Below, in pieces: positions 8,356-17,627 of a DNA stretch of 54,168 bases. The stretch is from assembly GCA_017858055.1 (NCBI GenBank), contig JAFMCA010000012.1, positions 1-54,168 of the forward strand, read 5' to 3'. Origin of the DNA: Flavobacteriaceae bacterium (GTDB lineage: Bacteria > Bacteroidota > Bacteroidia > Flavobacteriales > Flavobacteriaceae). Position 1 is the stretch's first letter. Each line of letters begins with the position of its first letter. The notes beneath the pieces are model-generated. The model had not been told where the DNA came from. It ran no database searches and saw only the letters and a program-made list of their open reading frames with translations. The translations under genes and the position numbers were made by a program.

Positions 8356-9396
8356 ATGCCTTCATTCCATACCCTAAAAGTATCTGCTGTAGAGCGTCTT
8401 CATCGTGAGGCTGTTGTGGTTTCATTTGAAGTCCCAGATTCGCTAAATAAAAATTTTGTTTTTTTAGCTGGTCAGTACGTTACTTTGGAAGTGGATATCA
8501 AAGGCCAATCCGTTCGACGGTCGTATTCGCTCTGTTCTTCTCCTTCAGAAAAAACACTCCAAGTGGGTGTTAAGGAAGTGTCAAATGGAGTTTTTTCAAC
8601 TTATGTCAATCAACATTTAAAGGTGGGGCACGTTTTAAAGGTTAGTGAACCCGAAGGGCGTTTTATCTATGATTCTAGCCAACATAAGGGATCCGTTCTG
8701 GCAATCGCTGCAGGAAGCGGTATCACGCCTGTGTTTTCAATTTTAAAACAATTTCTAAAGGAAGAAAAAACGGCTTCATTTAGATTGCTATACGGAAATA
8801 AGTCTCCTAAGCAAACCATGTTTTACGATGAATTATTAGCATTAGAAAAAGCGCATCCTAACCAATTGAAAATTCATTGGGTTTTTAGTCAATCCTCTGA
8901 AGAAGATGCTATATTCGGAAGAATCAATGCTGCGACCTTAAATTTTGTATTAAAACAAGACCCTCAAACTCCTGAGCAGGTCTATCTCTGTGGGCCCGAA
9001 GCAATGATTCAAACATCTAAAGAACACCTAATCGAATCTGGGATTTCAAAAGAAACTATCCATTTTGAATTGTTTACTGCTAGCACCGATACAAAAGAAG
9101 TCGAGAATCCCGCTGAAAAAGGGCGGCTCACGCTACTCTGTGACGAAGTCACTCATGATTTGGAATTGGTCACAGGTAAAACCTTATTGGATATTGCCTT
9201 GAATGCAAAATTAGAAGTTCCTTATTCTTGTCAAGGCGGGGTTTGTAGTAGCTGTATTGCTAGGGTCAAAAAGGGGAAAGCTAGTATGCTGACTAATCAA
9301 ATACTAACCGATTCTGAAGTAGAAGAAGGTCTGGTATTGAGTTGCCAAGCAATCGCTCAAACGGATTTCATTTTTTTGGATTTCGATGATGTTTAG
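8356..9396 (+). CDS. FNR-type reductase with C-terminal 2Fe-2S ferredoxin domain (PaaE-like)
   Basis: This flavin/iron-sulfur electron-transfer protein passes electrons from NAD(P)H through FAD to a plant-type 2Fe-2S cluster. In order: FAD-binding barrel (residues 1-105, RRSYS at 54-58), NAD(P)-binding fold (GSGITP at 120-125 and CGPEAMI near 214), then a ferredoxin domain with ligands Cys292, Cys297, Cys300 and Cys330. Length (346) and order match PaaE/PaaK, but no paaABC oxygenase genes are nearby. In Bacteroidota such stand-alone copies are common and the partner is unknown. It ends 2 nt from the convergent DUF6427 gene. Confidence 0.88.
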   Translation: MPSFHTLKVSAVERLHREAVVVSFEVPDSLNKNFVFLAGQYVTLEVDIKGQSVRRSYSLCSSPSEKTLQVGVKEVSNGVFSTYVNQHLKVGHVLKVSEPEGRFIYDSSQHKGSVLAIAAGSGITPVFSILKQFLKEEKTASFRLLYGNKSPKQTMFYDELLALEKAHPNQLKIHWVFSQSSEEDAIFGRINAATLNFVLKQDPQTPEQVYLCGPEAMIQTSKEHLIESGISKETIHFELFTASTDTKEVENPAEKGRLTLLCDEVTHDLELVTGKTLLDIALNAKLEVPYSCQGGVCSSCIARVKKGKASMLTNQILTDSEVEEGLVLSCQAIAQTDFIFLDFDDV

Positions 9397-9398
9397 AC

Positions 9399-10343
9399 TC
9401 AACTAAACAAAATTCCATTGTTATATAATTTGAGGAGAACCCCAAATGCTACTATGGCAAAAAGTAGTAATTCGCTGTAAAAAACCCGGGTTAGTAGAGC
9501 AAGGAGGTTTCCCAGAAAATAGCCTGTGGGTATAAAACTTAGCAACCAAATTCCATCACCCTCAAATAAATTGAATCCCCGACAAACGATACTGGTGATC
9601 AACCAAAATAGCATAAATGCATCCGCTCCATTATCCTTTTTGAAAGTCCCGCTATACTTTTTTTGACTCAGATATATCGCTGTGATCAACATAGCAATTA
9701 CGAAAAAAACCCAACCCCACTCCGTTCCTTTGCTCTGTCCATTGAATGTTAGGTTGTCAACAAGCACAAAGGGTGAGCTATACTTAAATTCCCCAGTAAG
9801 CAAATAGGTCGCGATAAGTAGGGGTTGTAGGGTCAAAAAAAAGCCGCCTAATAGAGATACAATTGCCCTCCTCTTATCATTTAAACGAATGATTAAAATG
9901 AATGCTGAAAGGAAAAAAATGGAAAGTGATAGGTTTATAAAACTGATCACAGTAAAAATAACCCCAAGAGAAAAAAGACTTTTTTCAGAGGAGCCTTTTG
10001 TTAGGTCTTTAGAAAAAATGTTCAGTGCCAAGAGGAACAGTATTCCCAAAATAACTTTTTCATAATTCAGGCCTTGATCTTGATAAAACAAGTTAAAGCA
10101 CAAGGGAAAAGAAAGGAGGTGGATCGAAGAGAAAGGGATGCTTATACGTCTGGTAACAGAGAGGAAAACTATACCAAATAGGCTGAGAATACTTAGGCTA
10201 AGGGTTAGCCCCTGAATGAAGATTCTAGGATTGAACTCCCCGTCATTTCTTGTGTAAAGATCAAAAATAACTGCGCACACGGTCAAAAAAAAAGAGACCA
10301 TATAAGTGAGAATGCTGTGGCTTTTAAATATCTTTGTAAACAT
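9399..10343 (-). CDS. DUF6427 family membrane protein
   Basis: This 314-residue protein has about eight to nine hydrophobic segments and short polar loops. The combination with the small DUF6341 gene next to it and purD beyond is typical of Flavobacteriaceae and supports assignment to DUF6427. Function is not known. It resembles polytopic envelope proteins, with no catalytic motif visible. It is divergent from the DUF6341 gene with 32 nt between starts. Confidence 0.72.
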   Translation of the reverse strand: MFTKIFKSHSILTYMVSFFLTVCAVIFDLYTRNDGEFNPRIFIQGLTLSLSILSLFGIVFLSVTRRISIPFSSIHLLSFPLCFNLFYQDQGLNYEKVILGILFLLALNIFSKDLTKGSSEKSLFSLGVIFTVISFINLSLSIFFLSAFILIIRLNDKRRAIVSLLGGFFLTLQPLLIATYLLTGEFKYSSPFVLVDNLTFNGQSKGTEWGWVFFVIAMLITAIYLSQKKYSGTFKKDNGADAFMLFWLITSIVCRGFNLFEGDGIWLLSFIPTGYFLGNLLALLTRVFYSELLLFAIVAFGVLLKLYNNGILFS

Positions 10344-10375
10344 GTTTTAATAAATCACACTAAGATATAGTTTTT

Positions 10376-10603
10376 ATGAAAGCTTTTTTTGAAGGAATCG
10401 CCTGGTTATTTGAAGAGATTTTATTTCTCCCCTATGAAGTTTTACGCGAATTAGAACTAACCAGTTGGACTTTAGCGAATAGTGTCAATTGGATTTTTTT
10501 AATTGTTGGCTTTTCGGCAATGGTCTATTGGGTAGTACAGCTCAATATATTTGAAAAAAGCGGTGAAGAAGATAAGGATCCTTCCGCACACTCCTTTTTA
10601 TAA
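10376..10603 (+). CDS. DUF6341 family small membrane protein
   Basis: This 75-residue protein has an amphipathic N-terminal half and one clear membrane helix (about residues 38-56, NWIFLIVGFSAMVYWVVQL), followed by an acidic tail. I recognise it as the flavobacterial DUF6341 family by sequence and by its place between DUF6427 and purD. Function is unknown. Its 3' end overlaps the convergent purD stop by 6 nt. Confidence 0.75.
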   Translation: MKAFFEGIAWLFEEILFLPYEVLRELELTSWTLANSVNWIFLIVGFSAMVYWVVQLNIFEKSGEEDKDPSAHSFL

Positions 10604-11863
10604 ATCAAACCCGATATCTTTTCGGTAGTATATTCCCTCGTAAGAAATCTTTTCTAAAGTTTTATAAGATTTTTCTACTGCTTGCTTGAAATTGGCTCCA
10701 AAGGACGTAGCTGCAAGAACCCGCCCTCCATTTGTCAGTACTTTATCGCCGTCCCTTCTTGTTCCTGCTTGAAAAACCATTTCGACTTCATTTAATCCGG
10801 AGATTGGTTTTCCTTTTTCATAGGATTCTGGGTAACCCCCTGAGACAGCCATCACTGTAGCGGCGGATTGTTCCTCTACTTCCAGTTCAACTTCCCCCAA
10901 ACGCCCATCATTAACTGCTAGAAACAAAGACATTAAATCTGTTTTCAATCTTGGAATTACTACTTCCGTTTCTGGATCCCCTAATCTGACATTATATTCT
11001 ATAACCTTTGCGTCCTCTCCTACTTTTATCAAACCAATAAATACAAATCCTTTGTAGGGAATGCCGTCTTTTTTTAATCCTTCAATGGTCGGTTTTACAA
11101 TTTCCTTCTCAATTTTTTCTTTGAATGCTTTCGTCACAAAAGGTACAGGTGAAACAGCACCCATGCCTCCTGTATTCAATCCCGTGTCTCCTTCTCCGAT
11201 TCGCTTATAGTCTTTGGCCATAGGTAGTGTAAGGTAGGATTTCCCATCTGTTAACACAAAACAAGAAAGCTCTATCCCAGACAAAAATTCTTCAACAACA
11301 ACCTTATTTGAGGCTTGACCAAATTTTTGGTCCAGCAGCATACTTCTCAACTCTTTTTTGGCTTCCTCAAGGTCATCAATAATTAAAACTCCTTTCCCTG
11401 CAGCTAGACCGTCAGCCTTTAAAACGAAGGGGGGATTACTTTGCTCCAAATACCGTTCTCCTTCTGCTATATTTGATGACGTAAACTCTGCATAAGCTGC
11501 GGTAGGAATATGGTGTCGCATCATAAATTCTTTGGCAAATGCCTTACTTCCCTCTAATGTGGCCGCTGCTTTCTCTGGTCCAATAACACCCACAGAAGCC
11601 AACTGGGAGTCTTTCAAAAAGAAATCGTGTATGCCGTTTACCAATGGTTCTTCCGGCCCCACAACAACTAGTTGAATGTGATTTTCGATAACCGCATTTT
11701 TAATCCCTTCAAAATTGTTTACTTCAATAGGAAGGTTGGTTGCGCAAGATGCAGTACCCGCATTACCAGGAGCGGCAAAAAGGGATCCGCATAATGGACT
11801 TTGTTTTAATTTCCAGCATAAGGTATGCTCTCGTCCTCCTGCTCCTATTACCAGTACATTCAT
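10598..11863 (-). CDS. purD: Phosphoribosylamine-glycine ligase
   Basis: PurD makes glycinamide ribonucleotide from phosphoribosylamine, glycine and ATP in purine synthesis. The 421 residues begin MNVLVIGAGGREHTLCWKL, the standard PurD N terminus, and continue with the ATP-grasp fold, including LKADGLAAGKGVLI (near 142) and EYNVRLGDPETEVV (near 285). The longest ORF would start six codons earlier at TTG 11881, but that TTG is part of the -7 element, so the ATG at 11863 is chosen. Confidence 0.97.
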   Translation of the reverse strand: MNVLVIGAGGREHTLCWKLKQSPLCGSLFAAPGNAGTASCATNLPIEVNNFEGIKNAVIENHIQLVVVGPEEPLVNGIHDFFLKDSQLASVGVIGPEKAAATLEGSKAFAKEFMMRHHIPTAAYAEFTSSNIAEGERYLEQSNPPFVLKADGLAAGKGVLIIDDLEEAKKELRSMLLDQKFGQASNKVVVEEFLSGIELSCFVLTDGKSYLTLPMAKDYKRIGEGDTGLNTGGMGAVSPVPFVTKAFKEKIEKEIVKPTIEGLKKDGIPYKGFVFIGLIKVGEDAKVIEYNVRLGDPETEVVIPRLKTDLMSLFLAVNDGRLGEVELEVEEQSAATVMAVSGGYPESYEKGKPISGLNEVEMVFQAGTRRDGDKVLTNGGRVLAATSFGANFKQAVEKSYKTLEKISYEGIYYRKDIGFDL

Positions 11864-11878
11864 TTTGAAAACTTTTTG

Positions 11879-11886
11879 CAAAGGTA
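11879..11886 (-). promoter_or_regulatory. -7 promoter element of purD
   Basis: The minus strand reads TACCTTTG, a perfect TAnnTTTG, 15 nt before the purD ATG. Its final TTG is in frame with purD and rules out the longer ORF start. Confidence 0.7.
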
Positions 11887-11917
11887 ACGACTAATCCCCA
11901 TAGTACTTGTCCCTTTT

Positions 11918-12877
11918 TTATTCTTTTAAAAATTCTTGAATGACCTCATTAAACTTTTTGATTACCTCGAAAGGAACGGCAATTGGCAAAGGGATTTGGG
12001 AGGATTCTTTGTTCAGTTCCTTCGTGTGAATTACTTTGAAAAAAGATTCCATACCTTCCAGGCGACTTTTTTGATTTGGATGTTCTAGTCCGTCTGAAAG
12101 GAAAAGGACAGGAGTCCCAAATGCAACTGCTGGGAGTGCAGAATGTATTCTCGATGTAATTAACATTTTGGCTGATGCAATTCCTTCTAATTGGGCATTC
12201 GCCGCTTGGATCCGCTCTTCCTCTGAAAATACCTTGGGGTCGAGCAATTGTGAATGAAATTCCACGACCTCTCCCATCTGTAGTAAAAATTGGTTTAACC
12301 TTTGATTTGCTCTATTGTATTTTAGGTTTTTATAAGGCTGCTTTATTTTTCTAATTCCATTTAAAAAAAACCTCTTCAAAACATTCGGGGCAGTACTTTT
12401 TGGTTGTGGGAGGAGTCTTTCTATCGGACTAATTACTAAAATTCCATGCCGTTTGCTGTCCGGTTTGACAAAACTCTCCCGTTTTAAACTCAAAGTAAGA
12501 CACCCAGAAAAATAGGTTTCAATACCGTGTTTGTTTAGTGTTCTTGCGGTGTGAAAATCCCGACATCCTATCGGTTGGTAATTTTTAAAGTAGGCGATTC
12601 CTTCGGGTGTCAACATTCCCCTTTCTGCCGTTGGGTTTAAATGAAAAGAAATAAAAAGCGGTTCGATTGGATCAGAAGGGGGCCAATGGGTGGGGAATTC
12701 CATAAACCAGCCGTTCATGATTAGTTTAACTTTTTCTCCCTGATATTGGTGTAATTTCTCTCGATCAAGCCCTAAAGGTTGCTGATTTTTGAGCCACTGT
12801 GTTGCAGCTATACTTTGAATATGATCTCCTAAATTGTTGGAATTGGGATACGCTAGGACAGCAACTTTTTTAGACAT
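11918..12877 (-). CDS. Polysaccharide pyruvyl transferase family protein
   Basis: This 319-residue protein belongs to the pyruvyl transferase family (CsaB/WcaK-like), which adds ketal pyruvate from phosphoenolpyruvate to cell-surface glycans. Visible family features are the N-terminal NNLGDHIQSIAATQWL segment (residues 14-29), CRDFHTARTL (about 105-114) and the C-terminal ITSRIHSALPAVAFGTPVLFL with its conserved arginine and histidine near 240. It overlaps the upstream glycosyltransferase by 8 nt and is the last gene of a four-gene operon. Acceptor sugar is unknown. Confidence 0.82.
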   Translation of the reverse strand: MSKKVAVLAYPNSNNLGDHIQSIAATQWLKNQQPLGLDREKLHQYQGEKVKLIMNGWFMEFPTHWPPSDPIEPLFISFHLNPTAERGMLTPEGIAYFKNYQPIGCRDFHTARTLNKHGIETYFSGCLTLSLKRESFVKPDSKRHGILVISPIERLLPQPKSTAPNVLKRFFLNGIRKIKQPYKNLKYNRANQRLNQFLLQMGEVVEFHSQLLDPKVFSEEERIQAANAQLEGIASAKMLITSRIHSALPAVAFGTPVLFLSDGLEHPNQKSRLEGMESFFKVIHTKELNKESSQIPLPIAVPFEVIKKFNEVIQEFLKE

Positions 12878-13934
12878 TTTCTGCTTGTGTTATAAAGGTT
12901 TGAAACGCCTTCGTGCGAAAACTAAGGGGATATTTTTTTTCTATCCGTTTCCGAGCCAATCTTCCTGCATCTAAATTGTCTTCAAATTCTTTTACAAATG
13001 CACAAACATTCTCAAGTCCCTCGGTTTCATTAAAGATAAATCCTGTGTCGCCAATGGCTTCTGGAATTCCAAAAACGTTTGTTCCTATTGGAATACATTC
13101 ACACAACATGGCTTCACATAACACATTGGGCAACCCTTCAATTTTTGATCCTTGAAAATAAAAATGATGTTGGCTGTAAAGTTGAATTAACGCATTCGAA
13201 TCTAGGGTTCCAATCAAATTAATATTGTCTGGAAAACTCACTTTATGTATTTCAAGATTTTTAATTCCTGCAATAGTAAACCGATAGTCGGGCAGTGCCT
13301 TTGCCAATCTCAAAAATAAGGGGATCCCCTTGATATGAAAAGTGCGTGTATCCGTAATGTTTGCTACTGTAAGGATCGAATGCGGTTGTTTTGGGGTTTC
13401 TCTTTTCCAATATTTTGAATCGTATGCCGTGGGGACCACACGAATATTTGTCTTCAAGTTAGGTATAAAATAACGAATCCCAGATGCTGTTCCCTCTTGG
13501 CTCTTTGCTGCTGAACATCCTTCTTCTAGACTTTTGTGTACTACCCAAATTTCTTTTGCCTGAGTGTAATTCCATCGAGCGAGTCTTTGTCGAAAATTCT
13601 TTTTTAAAAAAATTCCATGCTTCAAACGATTGGAAGAGACCGCATCATACCCTCCCACAAGAATACAAAACGGTTTTCCAAATACTTTGGACCAAAACAA
13701 AGGAGCGGTCGTATGGTAATCGTTAAACCAACTGAAAACAGCTTGGGATTGTAAAACCATAAAAAACCCTAAAAAAAACTCACGTAGGCGATTCCATAAA
13801 AAGCCAAAAAAATGTTTGACAGGGGGAGCTTGGAGGGTCAAGACTTGATAGCCCATTTTCTCTAAAAGAGCAATGTCTCTTTGAACAAAGGTGTTTTTTA
13901 AACTGTAAACAAGAGTTACTTTCTTAGTACTCAT
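12870..13934 (-). CDS. Glycosyltransferase family 4
   Basis: This 354-residue GT-B fold enzyme has a nucleotide-sugar site in the C-terminal half (SKIEGLPNVLCEAMLCECIPIG, about residues 258-279, followed by GIPEAI) and the catalytic GT4 pattern with a Glu in 'EG...EA'. It should be a retaining transferase working on a surface polysaccharide or glycolipid. Start and stop overlap its neighbours (4 nt with the GH3 gene, 8 nt with the pyruvyl transferase). Donor and acceptor are not deducible. Confidence 0.87.
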   Translation of the reverse strand: MSTKKVTLVYSLKNTFVQRDIALLEKMGYQVLTLQAPPVKHFFGFLWNRLREFFLGFFMVLQSQAVFSWFNDYHTTAPLFWSKVFGKPFCILVGGYDAVSSNRLKHGIFLKKNFRQRLARWNYTQAKEIWVVHKSLEEGCSAAKSQEGTASGIRYFIPNLKTNIRVVPTAYDSKYWKRETPKQPHSILTVANITDTRTFHIKGIPLFLRLAKALPDYRFTIAGIKNLEIHKVSFPDNINLIGTLDSNALIQLYSQHHFYFQGSKIEGLPNVLCEAMLCECIPIGTNVFGIPEAIGDTGFIFNETEGLENVCAFVKEFEDNLDAGRLARKRIEKKYPLSFRTKAFQTFITQAENV

Positions 13935-15445
13935 TTAGGGTCGTTTAATGGCTCAAGATAGGAAATCAATACCTCCGCAATTTTGCGATTGTCTGATACT
14001 CTTGGAACTTTATTTTGACCTCCGAGCTTACCAATGGTTTTCATGTAGTTTTTAAATCCATCCTTTGCCACCATTCGAATTACTAAAGGGCGTAAAACCT
14101 TCCCTGTAATGAGGTCATTGTAATAGATGTTTTTATTCTGCATGGCTTGATCAATTTTTAGTGCAAATGTGTTGAGGTCTGCAGGGGGTTGATCAAATTC
14201 AATAAACCACTCGTGGTAGGGTAAACCGGTGTTCGGTTTAACTTGAGGAGCTACGGTAAATTCGCGTATCATGACCTCTGTTCTTTCAGAGGCCACTGCT
14301 TGTTGAAGCGCTTGTTCGACTTCACTGACAATAACATGCTCTCCAAATGCAGAAATAAAATGTTTGATTCTTCCACTTACAATGACTTTAAAAGGGAAAC
14401 GACTTGTAAACTGAATGGTATCGCCGATGTTATATCGCCAGAGTCCCGCCGTTGTGGAGATAATCAAAACGTAATTTATGCCGAGCTCTACTTCTTCAAG
14501 GGTGTGTATCTGAGGTTCTTTATCGTAAAAAGTATCTGCTTTAACGAATTCATAATACATTCCATGATTTAACAAAAGTAGAAGTCCTCGGTCATGCTGC
14601 GCGTTTTGATAGGCAAAAAAACCCTCAGAGGCAGGGTAAAACTCTATACTGTCGGTTTCCCTACCAATTAACTTTTTAAACACCGCTCGGTACGGCTCAA
14701 AATTTACCCCTCCATAAACAAAAAGGGAGAAGTTTGGGAAAAGTTCCCCTACCGATTTCCCTGATTTTTGAACAAGTCGTTCAAAATACATTTGAACCCA
14801 AGAAGGAATTCCACCAATAATGGTCATGTTTTCCTTCTCTGTTTCGTTGACCACGGCATCCACTTTCGTTTCCCAATCCTCAATACAATTTGTTTCCCAA
14901 CTGGGGAGTCTATTTCTTTGAAGATAAGAAGGAACATAATGTGCAACGATACCCGACAGCCTTCCAAGCGATACCCCGTTTTTATCTTCTAAAACTGGGC
15001 TTCCTTGTAAAAAAATATGCTTGCCTTTTAAGGTTGCCGTTTTGCCTGTTTCGTGGATATAATTCAATAAGGCCTCTCGGGCTGCACGAATGTGCATCGG
15101 CATGGAATCCGAACTAATAGGGATGTATTTTGCTCCAGAAGTTGTTCCGCTTGATTTGGCAAAATACAAGGGTCTCCCTGGCCAAAGAACATCTGCTTTT
15201 CCTTGAATTACCGATTCTATATATGGGCGTAATTCTTCGTAATCTCGAATTGGAACTTGACTTTTAAATTCCTTGAGGCCTTTTATTTTTTCAAAGTGAT
15301 GGTCTTTTCCAAATTGAGTAGGTTTCCCTTTTTGGATGAGCTCTTGAAAAACAAGTTGCTGAGCTTGAATCGGGTTTTGTATCCACTTTTTGTTTTTTTG
15401 ATGCACGAAAGCCGCGTAAACTTTTGCCCCAATTTCCTTTATCAT
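13931..15445 (-). CDS. GH3-type acyl-adenylate/amide ligase family protein
   Basis: This 504-residue protein belongs to the GH3 family of the ANL superfamily, which activate carboxylic acids with ATP and transfer them, in plants to amino acids. The phosphate-binding loop is FAKSSGTTSGAKYIPIS (about residues 94-110), with a further adenylate motif FYPASEGFFAYQ near 268. Many Bacteroidota carry such a gene; its substrate is not established. It overlaps both the M23 peptidase gene and the GT4 gene by 4 nt, so its role may lie in envelope synthesis, which is inference. Confidence 0.85.
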   Translation of the reverse strand: MIKEIGAKVYAAFVHQKNKKWIQNPIQAQQLVFQELIQKGKPTQFGKDHHFEKIKGLKEFKSQVPIRDYEELRPYIESVIQGKADVLWPGRPLYFAKSSGTTSGAKYIPISSDSMPMHIRAAREALLNYIHETGKTATLKGKHIFLQGSPVLEDKNGVSLGRLSGIVAHYVPSYLQRNRLPSWETNCIEDWETKVDAVVNETEKENMTIIGGIPSWVQMYFERLVQKSGKSVGELFPNFSLFVYGGVNFEPYRAVFKKLIGRETDSIEFYPASEGFFAYQNAQHDRGLLLLLNHGMYYEFVKADTFYDKEPQIHTLEEVELGINYVLIISTTAGLWRYNIGDTIQFTSRFPFKVIVSGRIKHFISAFGEHVIVSEVEQALQQAVASERTEVMIREFTVAPQVKPNTGLPYHEWFIEFDQPPADLNTFALKIDQAMQNKNIYYNDLITGKVLRPLVIRMVAKDGFKNYMKTIGKLGGQNKVPRVSDNRKIAEVLISYLEPLNDPK

Positions 15446-16323
15446 TCCCCTGAAAAATTAAAAAAATTGACTGGATTCATCGGGTAGCCCTCGATCCAGA
15501 GTTCAAAATGCAAATGAAACCCTGTGGTAAACTCTCCGGTATTTCCTGCAAGTGCAATTACTTCTCCTCCCTGAACAACATCTCCTTGCTTTTTGCTTAA
15601 AGCTGCATTGTGTTTGTATACCGAAAGGATTCCTTTGTTGTGATCTAGAATTATAACATAGCCCGTTTCAGCGGTCCATTCTGCAAAGATAACTCGTCCA
15701 TCTCCAATTGCTTTAATGGGGGTGTTTTCCTCTAATACAATGTCAACTGCATAATGATCTTCTTTCAGTGTAAATTCTTGAGAAATTGGACCAAGAGCGG
15801 GTGGGAGAAGGAGTGTTTCCAGAGGCATATCCCCACCACCATCAAGATTGGGGTTGTATTTGTCTTGTTGGGTTACAAAAGCACGCAAAAGCGAATCCTC
15901 TGGGATAGAAGACAGAAAGGTTGGTGGTTCAGGATCCTCTCCAGAAAGAGCATCTGCCGAAAACTCTGGATCTTGAAAACGAACTTCCTCGTTCAATACC
16001 GCTTTTACTGCATTTAAATATTGAATGTTCTGATTGTAAAGCGTTATCAAAGAATCTGTAACAAAAAGGTTTTGAACCGCTTTTTTTCTCAATTCTGAAG
16101 AATCATAGCCTGGAATGAACTCTTTTAAAGGCGTAAAGGCTATGGAGGAGAAAAAAAGACTCCCTAAGAGAACAAAGGAAAATACAGAAATCAATAGAAG
16201 TGAAAGCTTAGAAACCCGAAATTGTAATCGCTCCTCAAAGGTTTCTTCGTTGATAATAACCATGCGATATGGGCTTATCAAGCGCCTAAATAATTTCTTT
16301 TTTTTACCCTCTTTTTTATCCAT
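15442..16323 (-). CDS. M23 family metallopeptidase (membrane-anchored)
   Basis: This LytM-type zinc endopeptidase acts on peptidoglycan cross-bridges or regulates amidases. From the ATG at 16323 it is 293 residues: a basic cytoplasmic tail, one membrane helix (about 39-62), a spacer, and a C-terminal M23 domain. Zinc-ligand candidates His190 and Asp194 (HYAVD, a variant of HxGxD) and His272 in HLHFELW are present, with catalytic His238 and His270. The TTG at 16329 gives a longer ORF but follows the -7 element too closely. It leads the M23-GH3-GT4-pyruvyl transferase operon. Confidence 0.9.
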   Translation of the reverse strand: MDKKEGKKKKLFRRLISPYRMVIINEETFEERLQFRVSKLSLLLISVFSFVLLGSLFFSSIAFTPLKEFIPGYDSSELRKKAVQNLFVTDSLITLYNQNIQYLNAVKAVLNEEVRFQDPEFSADALSGEDPEPPTFLSSIPEDSLLRAFVTQQDKYNPNLDGGGDMPLETLLLPPALGPISQEFTLKEDHYAVDIVLEENTPIKAIGDGRVIFAEWTAETGYVIILDHNKGILSVYKHNAALSKKQGDVVQGGEVIALAGNTGEFTTGFHLHFELWIEGYPMNPVNFFNFSGE

Positions 16324-16331
16324 AATCAATA

Positions 16332-16339
16332 CAAAGATA
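16332..16339 (-). promoter_or_regulatory. -7 promoter element of the M23 operon
   Basis: The minus strand reads TATCTTTG only 8 nt before the ATG at 16323, so the message would be nearly leaderless. Confidence 0.62.
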
Positions 16340-16404
16340 CGGAATCCTTTATCTGAGGATAATTTGTCAATAAAAATTCATGTTTATGAAACTAAATATT
16401 TCTG

Positions 16405-16412
16405 TACATTTG
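16405..16412 (+). promoter_or_regulatory. -7 promoter element of tatA
   Basis: TACATTTG lies 17 nt before the tatA ATG at 16430 and matches TAnnTTTG. Confidence 0.6.
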
Positions 16413-16429
16413 TTTCAAATAACAAATGA

Positions 16430-16627
16430 ATGATGTTGTCTTTAACATTTTTAGGTATGATCGGTGGACCACAAATAATACTAATTATCGCAGTGGTACT
16501 ACTGCTTTTTGGAGGGCGTAAAATTCCTGAACTCATGAAGGGTTTAGGTAGCGGAATCAAAGAATTCAAAAATGCTACCAAAGAAGAGGAAGAAAAACCA
16601 AAAGTAGAAGGAGAAAAAAAGAGTTAA
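16430..16627 (+). CDS. tatA: Sec-independent translocase subunit TatA/TatE
   Basis: TatA oligomerises into the pore of the twin-arginine export system for folded proteins. The 65 residues show an N-terminal membrane helix (about 12-26), the Phe-Gly hinge in [16 protein letters not shown], an amphipathic helix, and a charged Lys/Glu tail. This is the full TatA pattern. tatC is not in the window. Start may be ATG 16430 or 16433. It ends 2 nt from the convergent DUF4837 gene. Confidence 0.93.
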   Translation: MMLSLTFLGMIGGPQIILIIAVVLLLFGGRKIPELMKGLGSGIKEFKNATKEEEEKPKVEGEKKS

Positions 16628-16629
16628 TA

Positions 16630-17601
16630 CTACTGCTGTTTCAAGGTAGATAGTATGGTGTTTAGTTCAAACATATACTCTCTTTTGTTCGCTGAAGGAG
16701 CGAAAGCAAAACCTTCTATTACAATCCATCTTTTTTCGATAGTGTCCAGAATCGCATAATTGACAAAAGGACCTGCCATAAAATCATTGGCTACTTCCCA
16801 AGTTCCTTTCGTCAAATAAGCTTTCTTTTGGTCTAACTCCGTTTTATAAAAATAGGGCAAGAAGGCTCTTTCAGTAATTTGATAGCTTCCTTCTAATCGG
16901 CCGGGAACGTATATTTTTCCTATTGAATCGCGTATGTCCAAAATTTTATCGGTATACTTTCCTTCTAATGCACTTTGGTCTAAAGTGTAGGCGATTATGT
17001 TCAAATGACCTTTCTGTATGGGTTTTTGAATCCATACAAAATTCGTGGTGTCCTTTACGGTTTCATATGCAGACGGGTAACTCAACTCAATCCCAAATCG
17101 ATCGCCCAATGATTTTTCTGTTGTTAAAGATTTACTGATTCTACGGAGTTTTTCTTTACGTTCGTTTTCTTGAAAAGCACGTCGTAAAAGCGTGGCATTT
17201 TCTTCGAAATAAAATTGCTGTATGTCTGCATCTTCTCCCGTGATTTGAGCGAGAATTTGCGGTCGTGCAAATTGATTTTCCGCCAACTGAAATCTTGCTA
17301 AAGAATCTCTCTGAAACCAGACAACATTTCTACCTTGTCGCGCAAAGCCTGAAAAAGTTTTAGGGTTTAAATAATTGATTGAAAATTGCGGTTCATCAAA
17401 AGGTAATCCTTCATATGTCTGTTGCAAAGCTTCCCGAACGGAGTTCCCTAAATTGGCGTTCCAATCGCTTTCAGGCATAACAACGGTCACATGATTCAGA
17501 TTTCCGCTGGATTCAGGCACGTAGGCATTCTTGCGATCAATTTTATTCTCACAACTCCCAAGAAATAAAACTATAGCAAGTAGAACGAATCCCTTTTTCA
17601 T
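16630..17601 (-). CDS. DUF4837 family lipoprotein
   Basis: This 323-residue predicted lipoprotein (signal MKKGFVLLAIVLFLGSC, lipidated Cys17) corresponds to the Bacteroidota DUF4837 family. The mature protein is soluble and mixed alpha/beta with no recognised catalytic motif. It begins 26 nt after pgk, so it probably shares the pgk transcript, a common arrangement in this class. Function is unknown. Confidence 0.75.
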   Translation of the reverse strand: MKKGFVLLAIVLFLGSCENKIDRKNAYVPESSGNLNHVTVVMPESDWNANLGNSVREALQQTYEGLPFDEPQFSINYLNPKTFSGFARQGRNVVWFQRDSLARFQLAENQFARPQILAQITGEDADIQQFYFEENATLLRRAFQENERKEKLRRISKSLTTEKSLGDRFGIELSYPSAYETVKDTTNFVWIQKPIQKGHLNIIAYTLDQSALEGKYTDKILDIRDSIGKIYVPGRLEGSYQITERAFLPYFYKTELDQKKAYLTKGTWEVANDFMAGPFVNYAILDTIEKRWIVIEGFAFAPSANKREYMFELNTILSTLKQQ

Positions 17602-17627
17602 TTAGGTTGTTTTTTGTTTTCGGTCTA

